Origin: Candidatus Poribacteria bacterium
GTDB lineage: Bacteria; Poribacteria; DTPJ01; WJIO01
Length of the DNA stretch: 15,108 bases
Reading direction: 5' to 3'
NCBI GenBank assembly: GCA_014730235.1
Contig: WJIO01000382.1
Span: 1-15,108, forward strand
Part shown: positions 1-7,663 of the stretch, piece by piece
Position numbering within the stretch: position 1 is the stretch's first letter
Layout: each line of letters starts with the position of its first letter
Notes under the pieces: model-generated
Told to the model about the DNA's origin: nothing
Seen by the model: only the letters and a program-made list of their open reading frames with translations
Database searches by the model: none
Translations under genes and position numbers: made by a program

Positions 1-1
1 G

Positions 2-748
2 CCTATTGCCACATGGGGAGCTATCGGAGCTGATGTTTCGTATGTCTACATGGGCGATATGGTGAGGACGCTGGAATCTCCCACTGAGGGATATGAAGAG
101 GATGGTACGTTTAATTATTCTGATATGAGCGGCAGGATCGCCTTTTCCGGTAAATTTATGGAAGACATACTGCTGGGCGGATCGATCCAGATTCTTCAGT
201 CAAACGTGAGGTTCGACGGAGTAACCAAGAAACGTGTTGGCGATCGGAAAGCACAAAGCACAGCAATTAACCTGGGATGTATATACAACACCCCTATACC
301 TAACCTCACAGCCGGAGCCAGTTTAAGGAACATGGGAAACCAGACAAAGGCCTTTTTTGATGAAGAAGAATCCCTGCCGTTTTCGTTTAGATTGGGCGCT
401 TCTTATAGAACCCTGGTTTCAAAACCGGAAGATCAACCGATAGTTGAGGACGAAGAGATCAGCAGTCCTGAAGAGGTCTTTGGCAAATTACCTAACGCTT
501 TACTGTTAGCTGTGGACCTGCATTTCCCGGCTGATAACTCATTTGGCCTTAGAATGGGTGGGGAGTATCGCTTCAGTAACGGTATTGCTGTGCGAGGTGG
601 ATATAGAACGGGAACGGGTTTGGAATTTCCATACGGTCTCTGCGGCGGGGCCGGATATAAAACCGAATCCTACCAGATTGATTATGCTATCGTGCCCTAC
701 GGTGATATTGGCAGTACCCACCGTTTTTCTCTTACTATTGTGTTTTGA
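2..748 (+). CDS. PorV/UPF0164-like outer-membrane beta-barrel protein, 5' truncated by the window edge
   Basis: The frame is open from base 2, and the residues before the first in-frame ATG (PIATWGAIGADVSYVYMGD) continue the same pattern, so the gene starts upstream and ATG 50 is internal. The visible 248 residues are alternating-hydrophobicity strands with glycine-rich turns typical of the UPF0164/PorV barrel group: 'AINLGCIYNTPIPNLTAGAS', then 'FGLRMGGEYRFSNGIAVRGG', and a final strand ending in phenylalanine (FSLTIVF), the usual C-terminal signal for outer-membrane barrel insertion. An acidic stretch (VEDEEISSPEEVF) interrupts the strands and is probably a surface or periplasmic loop. PorV proteins in Bacteroidetes work with type IX secretion, but many relatives outside that phylum have no known job, so family membership is firmer than function. 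The PHP gene follows after 8 bases, suggesting co-transcription. The missing N-terminus should carry the signal peptide. Confidence 0.8.
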   Translation, partial: PIATWGAIGADVSYVYMGDMVRTLESPTEGYEEDGTFNYSDMSGRIAFSGKFMEDILLGGSIQILQSNVRFDGVTKKRVGDRKAQSTAINLGCIYNTPIPNLTAGASLRNMGNQTKAFFDEEESLPFSFRLGASYRTLVSKPEDQPIVEDEEISSPEEVFGKLPNALLLAVDLHFPADNSFGLRMGGEYRFSNGIAVRGGYRTGTGLEFPYGLCGGAGYKTESYQIDYAIVPYGDIGSTHRFSLTIVF

Positions 749-756
749 GGTGTAAA

Positions 757-1380
757 ATGAAAATAGATTTGCATGTTCACTGTCGAGAACGTTCATCATG
801 TGCTAGTTCCTCTGAAGAAGAACAAATTCGCGCGGCTATTAATAATGGTCTTAACGCAATAGTTTTTACGGATCATGGTCGCTTTATGCCTCAAAAGCGA
901 TTGAAGGAACTGAATAAAAAATATGCTCCATTTAAGATTTACAGTGGAATTGAATTGGTGATAGAATGGGAAGATTTGCTTGTTATTGGTGTAAATAAAA
1001 GTTCCCTTGAGCGGAAAGAATGGAGCTATGTTAAATTGTACAACTTTGTTAAAAAGCATAAGGGTTTTATAGCCCTGGCCCATCCATTCCGCTATCATTC
1101 AATTGGGATAGATATAGAAAATTATCCTCCACATGCTATAGAGGCATATTCCAATAACATAAGCTCAGAAAACGTGAAGGATATTATGGAAGTTTCCAAT
1201 AGACTTGGTTTACCTGTATTATGCAATTCAGATGCCCATGATGAAGATCAAATTGGTAGTTATTATAATATTCTTGACAGAACCCCTGATAATGAGATGG
1301 AATTGGTGGATATGCTAATATCGGGTCAATTTAAGTGCAACCTGCCAGATCATATAAAAGGTGCTTTGTTTGCTTCTTAG
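757..1380 (+). CDS. PHP-domain metal-dependent phosphoesterase
   Basis: This 207-residue protein carries the PHP (polymerase and histidinol phosphatase) metal-site signature: DLHVH at residues 4-8, TDHG at 38-41, a glutamate in GIELV (E66), AHPFRYH at 108-114 and NSDAHD at 157-162. The family binds a two- or three-metal cluster and hydrolyses phosphoester bonds. The substrate cannot be read from sequence; small cytoplasmic PHP proteins include nucleotide and oligonucleotide phosphatases. There is no signal peptide. I chose ATG 757 because GAGG (747-750), overlapping the previous stop codon, sits six bases before it. An upstream in-frame TTG at 745 has no such site. The gene is tightly downstream of the PorV-like gene, so translation may be coupled. 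Its base composition stands out: three to four sampled 60-base lines give roughly 30-37% GC against about 52% in the preceding gene, suggesting separate ancestry. Confidence 0.85.
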   Translation: MKIDLHVHCRERSSCASSSEEEQIRAAINNGLNAIVFTDHGRFMPQKRLKELNKKYAPFKIYSGIELVIEWEDLLVIGVNKSSLERKEWSYVKLYNFVKKHKGFIALAHPFRYHSIGIDIENYPPHAIEAYSNNISSENVKDIMEVSNRLGLPVLCNSDAHDEDQIGSYYNILDRTPDNEMELVDMLISGQFKCNLPDHIKGALFAS

Positions 1381-1484
1381 TTACTATGTTTATTAGTGGA
1401 GTATATGGAGAATCCTGTGCCTGAAGAATGTATCAATCGGTGCGGCTTTGGAGTCAGATCGGTTATATGTAGGATATGAAAAGT

Positions 1485-2471
1485 TTAAAAATTTATAGAT
1501 ATTCCCACCTGGTGCGAGCCTGCTAAATCCTGCTTTTGATAGGAATAATCCACTGAGAATATTCCTTTTTTTATGCCAAAACCTGCCGAGAAGTCGGATT
1601 CCATCAATCCCAGACGCAAAGCTAATAATTTATTGTAGTTGTATTCTATGCCGAAACGCACTGTTGTTTTATATGCTGAGTCTCTGGCCAATGATATATT
1701 CAGGTCGTGTTTTACTCTATTCAGGGAATAGGCCATGCCCATTCGATAATTGGTGGGAAGGTTGTATTTTTGCTGCTGAGGTGTATTCCACTGGATTGAT
1801 GTATTTATGTCCTGAATATTCAGACCGATGCTGATTTGACCCACGTTTTCATAATCAAAGAGGCTTCCGGCATCCATGCGGAAAATTATTCCTGTGTCCA
1901 GTCCATTTCCGCTGGCCCGCTGACCGGCCAGGGATTGGGAAATTAGCTTTAAACTCCCTCCAACAGATAGGTTTGCCCATGTGTTTGTATAAAGCAATCC
2001 AGGGGTTATATTGATGCGGAAATTTTTTCCATAAGACAGGAATAAAGCGTTTTCCACGTCGCTGATATATCCCTCTGGTTCGGCTGACGGCCTGTATTTC
2101 AGGCTATTTTTTCGCTGACCTGAGTTGCCCTCTGGCTCCGGAAATATGGGTATTTCACCAACGCTGAAGCGCATCCAGTTTAGGCCTATAGAACCAATGG
2201 GCAGGGATTGGGAGTAACCGATGCAGTCAAAGCTGGCCAGACCTGAGAACTTGCTGGCGTGGGTAAGAATTATCTCCCGACCTTTTAGCTGACTCAGACC
2301 TGCGGGATTCCAGTAGCACGCGCTGCTGTCATCAGCAAGGGCTACAAAGGCACCACCCAAGGCAGTTGCCCTTACGCCTGAACCGATGTAAAGGAAATCG
2401 CTGGCGTAATTATCGGCAAGGGCTTTTGTTGGTAGTAGTATTAGCAGTATGATAATTGTCCTGATAAGCAT
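1485..2471 (-). CDS. PorV/UPF0164-like outer-membrane beta-barrel protein with signal peptide
   Basis: From ATG 2471 the protein is 328 residues. It begins with a clean Sec signal (MLIRTIIILLILLPTKALA, cleavage expected after ALA at residue 19). Next comes the hallmark N-terminal segment of the PorV/UPF0164 family, FLYIGSGVRATALGGAFVAL, then ADDSSACYWNPAGLSQL. The rest alternates as beta-strands and ends in GSHQVGISINF, a phenylalanine-terminated last strand as in barrels inserted by BAM. An in-frame ATG at 2504 would add 11 residues (MSIVQRPESRT) encoded by the heptamer repeat ahead of the signal peptide, so I reject it. It is a paralogue-level relative of the barrel protein at 2-748, and the two genes converge with the PHP gene between them. 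No strong Shine-Dalgarno is visible before ATG 2471. The stop is TAA. Known relatives include PorV and PorQ of type IX secretion, but nothing else here supports that system. Confidence 0.82.
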   Translation of the reverse strand: MLIRTIIILLILLPTKALADNYASDFLYIGSGVRATALGGAFVALADDSSACYWNPAGLSQLKGREIILTHASKFSGLASFDCIGYSQSLPIGSIGLNWMRFSVGEIPIFPEPEGNSGQRKNSLKYRPSAEPEGYISDVENALFLSYGKNFRINITPGLLYTNTWANLSVGGSLKLISQSLAGQRASGNGLDTGIIFRMDAGSLFDYENVGQISIGLNIQDINTSIQWNTPQQQKYNLPTNYRMGMAYSLNRVKHDLNISLARDSAYKTTVRFGIEYNYNKLLALRLGLMESDFSAGFGIKKGIFSVDYSYQKQDLAGSHQVGISINF

Positions 2472-2475
2472 TGTT

Positions 2476-2517
2476 CTGGACTCTGGACGCTGGACTATGG
2501 ACACTGGGCTATGGACT
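2476..2517. repeat. Heptamer tandem repeat, six units of (C/A)TGGACT
   Basis: Six consecutive 7-base units are visible: CTGGACT, CTGGACG, CTGGACT, ATGGACA, CTGGGCT and ATGGACT. The array begins four bases upstream of ATG 2471 of the barrel gene (minus strand), so it occupies the 5' untranslated region or ribosome-binding region. Seven is not a multiple of three, so unit gain or loss would change spacing and the frame of any longer N-terminal reading. Similar GGACT/AGTCC heptamer arrays are scattered through many bacterial genomes; whether it matters here is unknown. Confidence 0.8.
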
Positions 2518-2643
2518 TAGGATATAATAAATGGGGGTTTGTGTCAAATAGAAATATTTGGCCTGGTTGAGGTGTTTGATATACTATAGCATTATCTTAA
2601 TCTGTGAAAACCATTGGTCGTTATTTTTATATGAGGTGATTCC

Positions 2644-3738
2644 ATGTTTCGTATCAATCGAAGGGAGTTTATAAAGAGTATGGCAGCAGGTATTGGTGTT
2701 GTGAGTTTTGGGCCTGTTTTTGGTTCATTGGCCCAGGATGCTGGAAATAGTCATATACAGACGGTGCTGGGGCCTATTAAGCCTGATGAGCTTGGTTTGA
2801 CGCTTATCCATGAGCATGTGATGGTGGATTTTATCGGCGCTGATGAGGTCAATAAAGACCGATATGATCCGGATGAGGTTGTTGAGGTTATGCAGCCGTA
2901 TCTGGAGGAGATAAAAGCCCTGGGTGTTAACGGATTTGCCGAATGTACGCCCATGTTTCTGGCCCGGGACCCGGAGGTGCTGGCCCGGTTATCAAAGTCT
3001 GTGGGCATGCATATCATAACCAACACCGGGATGTATAAAGAGCCGTATTTGCCCCAGTATGCCTTTGAAAAATCGGCTCAGGAACTGGCGGATATGTGGA
3101 TCCATGAAGCCAGAAATGGCATAGAAAACACCGGCATAAAGCCTGGTTTTGTCAAGATCGCTGTGAATCCCGGCAGCCTTATTCCCATCCAGCAGAAGAT
3201 AGTCCGGGCAGCAGCCAGAACAAGTCTGGCTACCGGGCTTGTTATTGCATCCCATACGGGACACGGCGTAGCGGCTCTGGAAACTATGGATATTCTTGAA
3301 GAAGAGGGCCTTTCACCCGAAAGTTATATCTTCGTCCACGCCGGTTCTGAGAGCAACCAGGACTTTCATTTCCAGGTGGCAGAGCGCGGCGCATGGGTGG
3401 AATATGACCACATCGGGGAAAACAGCGCAGCCGGCGCATTGAAGCTGATCAAAAACATGCTGGAAAAAGGCTACGAAGACCAGCTTTTGCTCTCCCAGGA
3501 TGCGGGATGGTACAACGTAGGCCAACCAAAAGGCGGCAACATCCGGGGATTTGGTTATATTATCAGTGAATTCATGCCCATGATGGTGGAATCGGGCATA
3601 GATCAAAACACTGTGGACAAGCTGATGATAACGAATCCGGCTAAAGCCCTGACGGTAAAGAGTTCGGGCGGTGCAAAGGCCGTTAGTCCCGGGGGTAAAG
3701 CTGTTTCCACCTTTGGGAAAGTTAAGGGTGGGAAGTAA
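2644..3738 (+). CDS. Tat-exported phosphotriesterase-family (amidohydrolase superfamily) metal hydrolase
   Basis: This 364-residue protein starts with a textbook twin-arginine signal: NRREFIK at residues 5-11, a hydrophobic stretch to about residue 30 and a probable cleavage after SLA (28-30). It should therefore fold in the cytoplasm with its metals and be exported. The mature part opens with LGPIKPDELGLTLIHEH, the entry segment of the phosphotriesterase/lactonase family. All expected binuclear-metal ligands are present: H56 and H58 (HEH), bridging lysine K171 (GFVKIA), H204 (ASHTG), H232 (FVHAG) and D286 (SQDAGW). Family members hydrolyse phosphotriesters, lactones or acylated sugars; the natural substrate cannot be told from sequence. 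The usual end of the fold (ITNPAKAL, 329-336) is followed by an unusual tail rich in Lys, Gly, Ser and Ala up to residue 364. GAGGTGA at 2633-2639 is the ribosome-binding site, four bases before ATG. The gene is monocistronic by spacing. Confidence 0.88.
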   Translation: MFRINRREFIKSMAAGIGVVSFGPVFGSLAQDAGNSHIQTVLGPIKPDELGLTLIHEHVMVDFIGADEVNKDRYDPDEVVEVMQPYLEEIKALGVNGFAECTPMFLARDPEVLARLSKSVGMHIITNTGMYKEPYLPQYAFEKSAQELADMWIHEARNGIENTGIKPGFVKIAVNPGSLIPIQQKIVRAAARTSLATGLVIASHTGHGVAALETMDILEEEGLSPESYIFVHAGSESNQDFHFQVAERGAWVEYDHIGENSAAGALKLIKNMLEKGYEDQLLLSQDAGWYNVGQPKGGNIRGFGYIISEFMPMMVESGIDQNTVDKLMITNPAKALTVKSSGGAKAVSPGGKAVSTFGKVKGGK

Positions 3739-3852
3739 AGACGAAATTCTCGCAAAATACATCATAAATTCCCAATCTTTACCTGTAATTAACTCAATAT
3801 TTATAAAAATATGCTATAAAAGGGCGTTGGCTTATAGGCATATTGTCTTTTT

Positions 3853-4020
3853 TGGTTCTTCCGGATCGGATTTAGTGTGGTTATAGTTGAAAATTTTCTC
3901 AACTTGTCATTCCTGCTTCAAGCTTTTTGAAAAAGCTTGAGCAAAAAGGAATAAGAATTTCGTAGGAATGACAGCATACAGAAGTTTCTTACTTTTACCA
4001 CACTGAACCCGGAAGAGCCA
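3853..4020. mobile_element. MITE-like repeat copy A (complete, terminal inverted repeats)
   Basis: This copy fills most of the 315-base gap between two convergent genes. The left end reads TGGTTCTTCCGG (3853-3864) and the right end CCGGAAGAGCCA (4009-4020), an inverted pair with one mismatch. The pairing continues inward as TTTAGTGTGG against CCACACTGAA. The left repeat carries a five-base insertion (ATCGG after CCGG) that the other copies lack. Inside lies a decayed palindrome at 3905-3973, beginning TGTCATTCCTGC and ending GGAATGACA, with the same AAGCTTTTTGAAAAAGCTT centre as copy C on the left but extra bases on the right. The only flanking similarity is T-richness; no clear target duplication is visible. 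The first part of the gap (3739-3852) shows only AT-rich sequence with no gene or hairpin that I can support. Confidence 0.75.
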
Positions 4021-4027
4021 TATTTTT

Positions 4028-4066
4028 CAACATAGTGGCGTGTAAAAATGCCCCTATGTTGTTTTT
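4028..4066 (+). terminator. Rho-independent terminator reading rightward
   Basis: CAACATAG (4028-4035) pairs with CTATGTTG (4054-4061), and the stem resumes as GGC/GCC after one mismatch, with a loop around GTGTAAAAAT. The stem is followed at once by TTTTT (4062-4066). The T run is on the plus strand, so it should stop transcription coming from the phosphotriesterase-like gene about 290 bases upstream. The right arm overlaps the stop codon and last codons of the convergent GH57 gene. Confidence 0.6.
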
Positions 4067-5280
4067 ATATCTTTATTTTCAATTAACTTATATGCTATGG
4101 CCTGCTGGAAGTCCGTTAATATGGTGAAGAAGTTACCGATGGCTTTCCATATTGACCCGTAATGGCTGAAATAGCCATGTACATCCCCATCGCCTAACCA
4201 TTTGTTGCACATGAAATACAGGTGATCCGAAGTCTGGAGATTTCGCCATATTTTTATGAACTTTTCGTCTTTAGTGGCCTTTACCTGCTTTTCCAGATTT
4301 TTTAGCGCGCCAAAGGCAGCTTTTTGTGTGTCGTTACCCAGCCATGCGCTGCTGTCCCTCTCAAGATCTGCCCAGGATATGGTGCTGTATTCGTATACGT
4401 CTATCTCATCGTTGGGTGGTATGCTGGCGGCTACTTCGCCGGGAGTGGCGAATTTCAGGCTTTCGTATTTCATTATGGCATCAGGAAGGTGTCTCAGGAA
4501 TTCCATTATGCCTGTTTCCAGCCATTGATGCTCTCCAAAGGTCTCATAGTCCATGAATACATTGCAGGTCTCGCCGGTTATAGACGAAAGCCAGTAGGCG
4601 AAGTCATCGGCGGTTATTATCTTGTGGGAGAACCTGTAACCTACCTCGTCACTGACACCGTAATTTCGCATTAATAATTTGACATTGGAATTTTTCGCCT
4701 TATATACATAGTCCGGGGATCGCCATTGAAGTACATGGGGTAATCCCTCGGTAAGGACTGCGTTAAAGCCCATTTCCTGGGCGTTTTTCGCTATGGTATT
4801 GTTATAAAGGAGTTCGGTGTTTCTGAATGTAACGGGGGTGAATCCGAAGAGCTTCTTTATCTTATCTTTGTGCATTTCCACCTGGGCTTTGAACTCGTCT
4901 TTTTTTTCGTAAAGACCGGCCAGGGAGTGGTAATATGTCTCACCTAAAAATTCGGCACAACCGGTGTCGGCAAGCTTTTTGAATAGATCCAGGAGCTTTG
5001 GCTGGAAGGTTGCACACTGATCCAGAAATGTGCCGGAAATACCAAAAGCTACTTTGAATGGATTGGAAGTCTTTTTTAATCTTTCGACGCTGGAAAGGAT
5101 AATCTCCGTTGCGGGAAAATAGCATTTTTCGGATGCCCGGTTGAAGACAAGACTGTTAAGGCCTTCGTTGAAATAGGCTTTTTCCAGGTCTTTATGGTAA
5201 TGACCGGGGAAGCCTACCAGATCAACCTCGTTTAATCTTCGGGGTTGGTGTATCTGGAAATAGAACGTTATATATGCCAT
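4054..5280 (-). CDS. Glycoside hydrolase family 57 alpha-amylase-type enzyme
   Basis: This 408-residue protein has the conserved regions of GH57: region 1 FQIHQP (residues 8-13), region 2 AEFLGETYYHS (109-119), region 3 FRNTELLY (152-159) with nucleophile E156, region 4 FMDYETFGEHQ (242-252) with acid/base D244, and a last conserved stretch TSDHLYFM (350-357). The length and motifs resemble the short alpha-amylase-like GH57 group found in many anaerobes and archaea, which acts on alpha-1,4-glucans through a retaining mechanism. No signal peptide is present, so it probably handles intracellular storage glucan. The exact activity (amylase, branching or transferase) is uncertain. AGAGGT in the minus-strand leader lies about 11 bases before ATG 5280, slightly long spacing. 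A possible -10 (TATACT on the minus strand, 5327-5332) lies just outside repeat copy B, whose end would overlap the -35 position. The neighbouring iron-transport genes show no functional link. Confidence 0.87.
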   Translation of the reverse strand: MAYITFYFQIHQPRRLNEVDLVGFPGHYHKDLEKAYFNEGLNSLVFNRASEKCYFPATEIILSSVERLKKTSNPFKVAFGISGTFLDQCATFQPKLLDLFKKLADTGCAEFLGETYYHSLAGLYEKKDEFKAQVEMHKDKIKKLFGFTPVTFRNTELLYNNTIAKNAQEMGFNAVLTEGLPHVLQWRSPDYVYKAKNSNVKLLMRNYGVSDEVGYRFSHKIITADDFAYWLSSITGETCNVFMDYETFGEHQWLETGIMEFLRHLPDAIMKYESLKFATPGEVAASIPPNDEIDVYEYSTISWADLERDSSAWLGNDTQKAAFGALKNLEKQVKATKDEKFIKIWRNLQTSDHLYFMCNKWLGDGDVHGYFSHYGSIWKAIGNFFTILTDFQQAIAYKLIENKDIKTT

Positions 5281-5344
5281 GTTGTTTTTTTACCTCTTGG
5301 TTTTTCTGAATTAAGTGAGTGTGGTAAGTATATCTTTCATTTTT

Positions 5345-5463
5345 TGGTTCTTCCGGATTTAGTGTGGTTATAGTTGAAAATTCTCTCAGCTTGTCATTCC
5401 TGCGAAAGCAGGAATTCAGTCTTTATGCGGATCTACTGGATTCCTGCTTTCGCAGGAATGACA
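5345..5463. repeat. MITE-like repeat copy B (right end missing) with long internal hairpin
   Basis: The left terminal repeat is present (TGGTTCTTCCGG from 5345, then ATTTAGTGTGG and TTATAGTTGAAAA), matching copy A apart from its five-base insertion. The core differs from the other copies: two 24-base arms, 5392-5415 and 5440-5463, are perfect reverse complements, and each is itself a small palindrome built from ATTCCTGC, GAAA or TTTC, and GCAGG. After 5463 the right terminal repeat seen in A and C is absent. The copy lies downstream of feoB and upstream of the GH57 gene, so its hairpin could block 3'-end decay or limit read-through. Between it and feoB a weak inverted repeat, AATGTATAT/ATATACATT (5494-5533), is also visible. 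Confidence 0.72.
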
Positions 5464-5556
5464 ACTAAATTATATCCATTTTTTAACGATTACAATGTAT
5501 ATAAATTCTTTTCTTTTGATCAAAATATACATTAATATTTCCCTAAGTGTTGCCGG

Positions 5557-7584
5557 CTAACTTAATCCCAAAAGACTGCCAATCTGGAATATCATGGTGG
5601 CAAGCAGCCAGGCTAAAGCCAGAGAATAACTAACAGACAGGGATGTCCATTTCCATGAAGCAGTTTCCTTTTTTACGGCTGCTATGGTGGCGATACATGG
5701 AACATATATCAAAGTTACTACCATGAAGGCATAAGCTGACAATGGTGTCATGGCTGATTGTAGACGAGTTGATAGGGCCTGAGTGTCTTCCCCTGTTCCG
5801 TATAATACACCGAAAGTTCCTACTACTATTTCTTTTGCCACAAATCCAAATACCAGGGCCACTCCACCGCGCCAGTCAGAGCCAAAGGGTTTTACTACAG
5901 GTTCTATTACCTGACCCAGCATACCAGCGTAGCTGTCTTCACTGGCGTATTCAACACCCCAGGGGAATGTTCCCATGAACCATATTACGATAGAGCCTAC
6001 AAGGATTATGGTTCCCATCTTCTTGATAAACAGAGAACCCCGCTCCCACATATGAACCAGCGTTCCTTTAAGGGTTGGTACACGATAAGGCGGCAGTTCC
6101 AATACGAATGGGGCTGTTGGCCCCTTAAAGAATATATGTCCGAAAAGCTTACCTACTAAAACAGCGATGACGATGCCCATAAAATAGAGGGAAAAGATGA
6201 CAGTTCCTGCATGATTTGGAAAGAAAGCCGCAGTTAAAAGTGCGTAGACCGGAAGCCTCGCGCTGCATGACATTAATGGTGTTATGAGTATAGTTATTAT
6301 ACGGTCTTTTTTATTTTCCAGAGTTCTGGTGGCAAGGATTGCAGGCACGTTGCATCCAAAGCCCATGAGCATTGGTATAAAAGATTTTCCATGCAGGCCG
6401 AATATGTGCATAATCCGGTCTGTTATAAAAGCGGCTCTGGCCATGTAACCGCTATCTTCCAGAATTGATATTACAAAGAAAAGAGTGAATATATTGGGCA
6501 AAAAGACGGCTACACCGCCAACGCCACCGATGATTCCGTCAACCAGCAGGGAACGATACCATGTACGAGGTAAATTTTCCCGGAGGATTTCACTGAGCCA
6601 GCCGATGGCAAAATCAATCCATTCCATAGGGTAAGCCCCGATTTTGAAGGTCAACTGGAAGGTAAGCCACATGAGGAATAGAAAGATGGGTATTCCTACA
6701 AGACGGTTAAGAAGCACCTGATCCACACGATCTGACCATGTATGACGGTCTTCCCCGGTTCTGTGGATCACCTCATGGCCCACCCCGCTTATGAATCCAT
6801 AACGTCGGTCTATAATAACCGATTCGGCATCGTCTTTGAAAATCCTGTCTATATGCTCCATGCTGGTCTGGGCTGCTTTTACGGCTTGTTTTCCTTCACT
6901 GCTTTTGTTGAAGGCGTTGACAATTTTTTCGTCATTTTCCAGTATTTTCAAGGCAACCCAACGGGTTGGGTATTTTCGGGTTATGGGGTTATCCTCAATT
7001 GATTCGATAATGTTTTCAATTTTTGCTATTTCGTCACCCAGTTCACGTCCATAGTTTACCTTAACTTTCCGATCTTCCGGAGAGCCTTCCTGTAAGGTTT
7101 TAACTATAGTTTCCAGCAGTTCCTGAGTGCCTTTTTCTTTTGTTGCGATCATGGGAACTACCGGAACGTTTAACAGGCGGGATAAACGTTGGGCATCAAT
7201 AACCATACCCCTGGATTTAGCCACATCCACCATATTAAGGGCTATGACGAGATTTGCCCCCAGTTCCATAAGCTGGGTTGTGAGATAAAGATTCCTTTCT
7301 AGGTTTGAGGCATCCACGATATCAACCACTATGTCTGGTTTGTCTTTTACGATAAAATCCCGGGCTACTACTTCTTCCAGGGTATAGGTGGTAAGGCTGT
7401 AAGTACCGGGCAGGTCTACGACCTTCATCTCAATGTCTTTATACTTACATTTGCCTTCTTTTTTTTCGACGGTTACTCCAGGCCAGTTGCCGACATGCTG
7501 ATGCGCCCCGGTAATGCTATTGAATACCGTTGTTTTGCCGGAGTTGGGGTTGCCTGCCAGGGCTATTGTTATGGATTGTTTCAT
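5557..7584 (-). CDS. feoB: Ferrous iron transporter FeoB
   Basis: This 675-residue inner-membrane Fe(II) importer has an N-terminal G-protein domain with G1 GNPNSGKT (11-18), G2 around T38 in NWPGVTVEKKEG, G3 DLPG (57-60) and G4 NMVD (117-120). A helical linker runs to about 290, and the membrane part follows. Both gate repeats are visible: GCNVPAI at 410-416 with SCSARLPVY at 439-447, and FVAKEIVVGTFG at 581-592 with YVPCIATI at 627-634. Cysteines C411, C440 and C630 sit at the positions conserved in FeoB and implicated in iron passage. The length is slightly short of the roughly 770 residues of E. coli FeoB, ending after the last membrane helix without a cytoplasmic tail. ATG 7584 is chosen because the G1 motif then starts at the usual distance. 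The upstream site (CGGAAAATG) is a weak ribosome-binding site. It lies 79 bases after the repressor-FeoA gene and is probably translated from the same message. No feoC is seen; FeoA is supplied by the fusion upstream. Confidence 0.96.
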   Translation of the reverse strand: MKQSITIALAGNPNSGKTTVFNSITGAHQHVGNWPGVTVEKKEGKCKYKDIEMKVVDLPGTYSLTTYTLEEVVARDFIVKDKPDIVVDIVDASNLERNLYLTTQLMELGANLVIALNMVDVAKSRGMVIDAQRLSRLLNVPVVPMIATKEKGTQELLETIVKTLQEGSPEDRKVKVNYGRELGDEIAKIENIIESIEDNPITRKYPTRWVALKILENDEKIVNAFNKSSEGKQAVKAAQTSMEHIDRIFKDDAESVIIDRRYGFISGVGHEVIHRTGEDRHTWSDRVDQVLLNRLVGIPIFLFLMWLTFQLTFKIGAYPMEWIDFAIGWLSEILRENLPRTWYRSLLVDGIIGGVGGVAVFLPNIFTLFFVISILEDSGYMARAAFITDRIMHIFGLHGKSFIPMLMGFGCNVPAILATRTLENKKDRIITILITPLMSCSARLPVYALLTAAFFPNHAGTVIFSLYFMGIVIAVLVGKLFGHIFFKGPTAPFVLELPPYRVPTLKGTLVHMWERGSLFIKKMGTIILVGSIVIWFMGTFPWGVEYASEDSYAGMLGQVIEPVVKPFGSDWRGGVALVFGFVAKEIVVGTFGVLYGTGEDTQALSTRLQSAMTPLSAYAFMVVTLIYVPCIATIAAVKKETASWKWTSLSVSYSLALAWLLATMIFQIGSLLGLS

Positions 7585-7663
7585 TTTCCGTAATCCGTGT
7601 CAGTGATCTGTAATTTGTTAATAATTATGTTTCTTTTGAGTTATTGTGCTTTTGCAGGCCCTT

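Noticed and set aside
745-756. TTG start for the PHP protein overlapping the previous stop
   Set aside because: GAGG at 747-750 is correctly spaced for ATG 757, and the family motif DLHVH usually lies within a few residues of the start.
2472-2504. Upstream in-frame ATG giving an extra 11 residues on the second barrel protein
   Set aside because: The added residues are encoded by the heptamer repeat and would precede an otherwise clean signal peptide starting at ATG 2471.
5494-5533. AATGTATAT/ATATACATT inverted repeat as the feoB terminator
   Set aside because: The stem is AT-only with a loop of about 22 bases and no T run follows on the minus strand.
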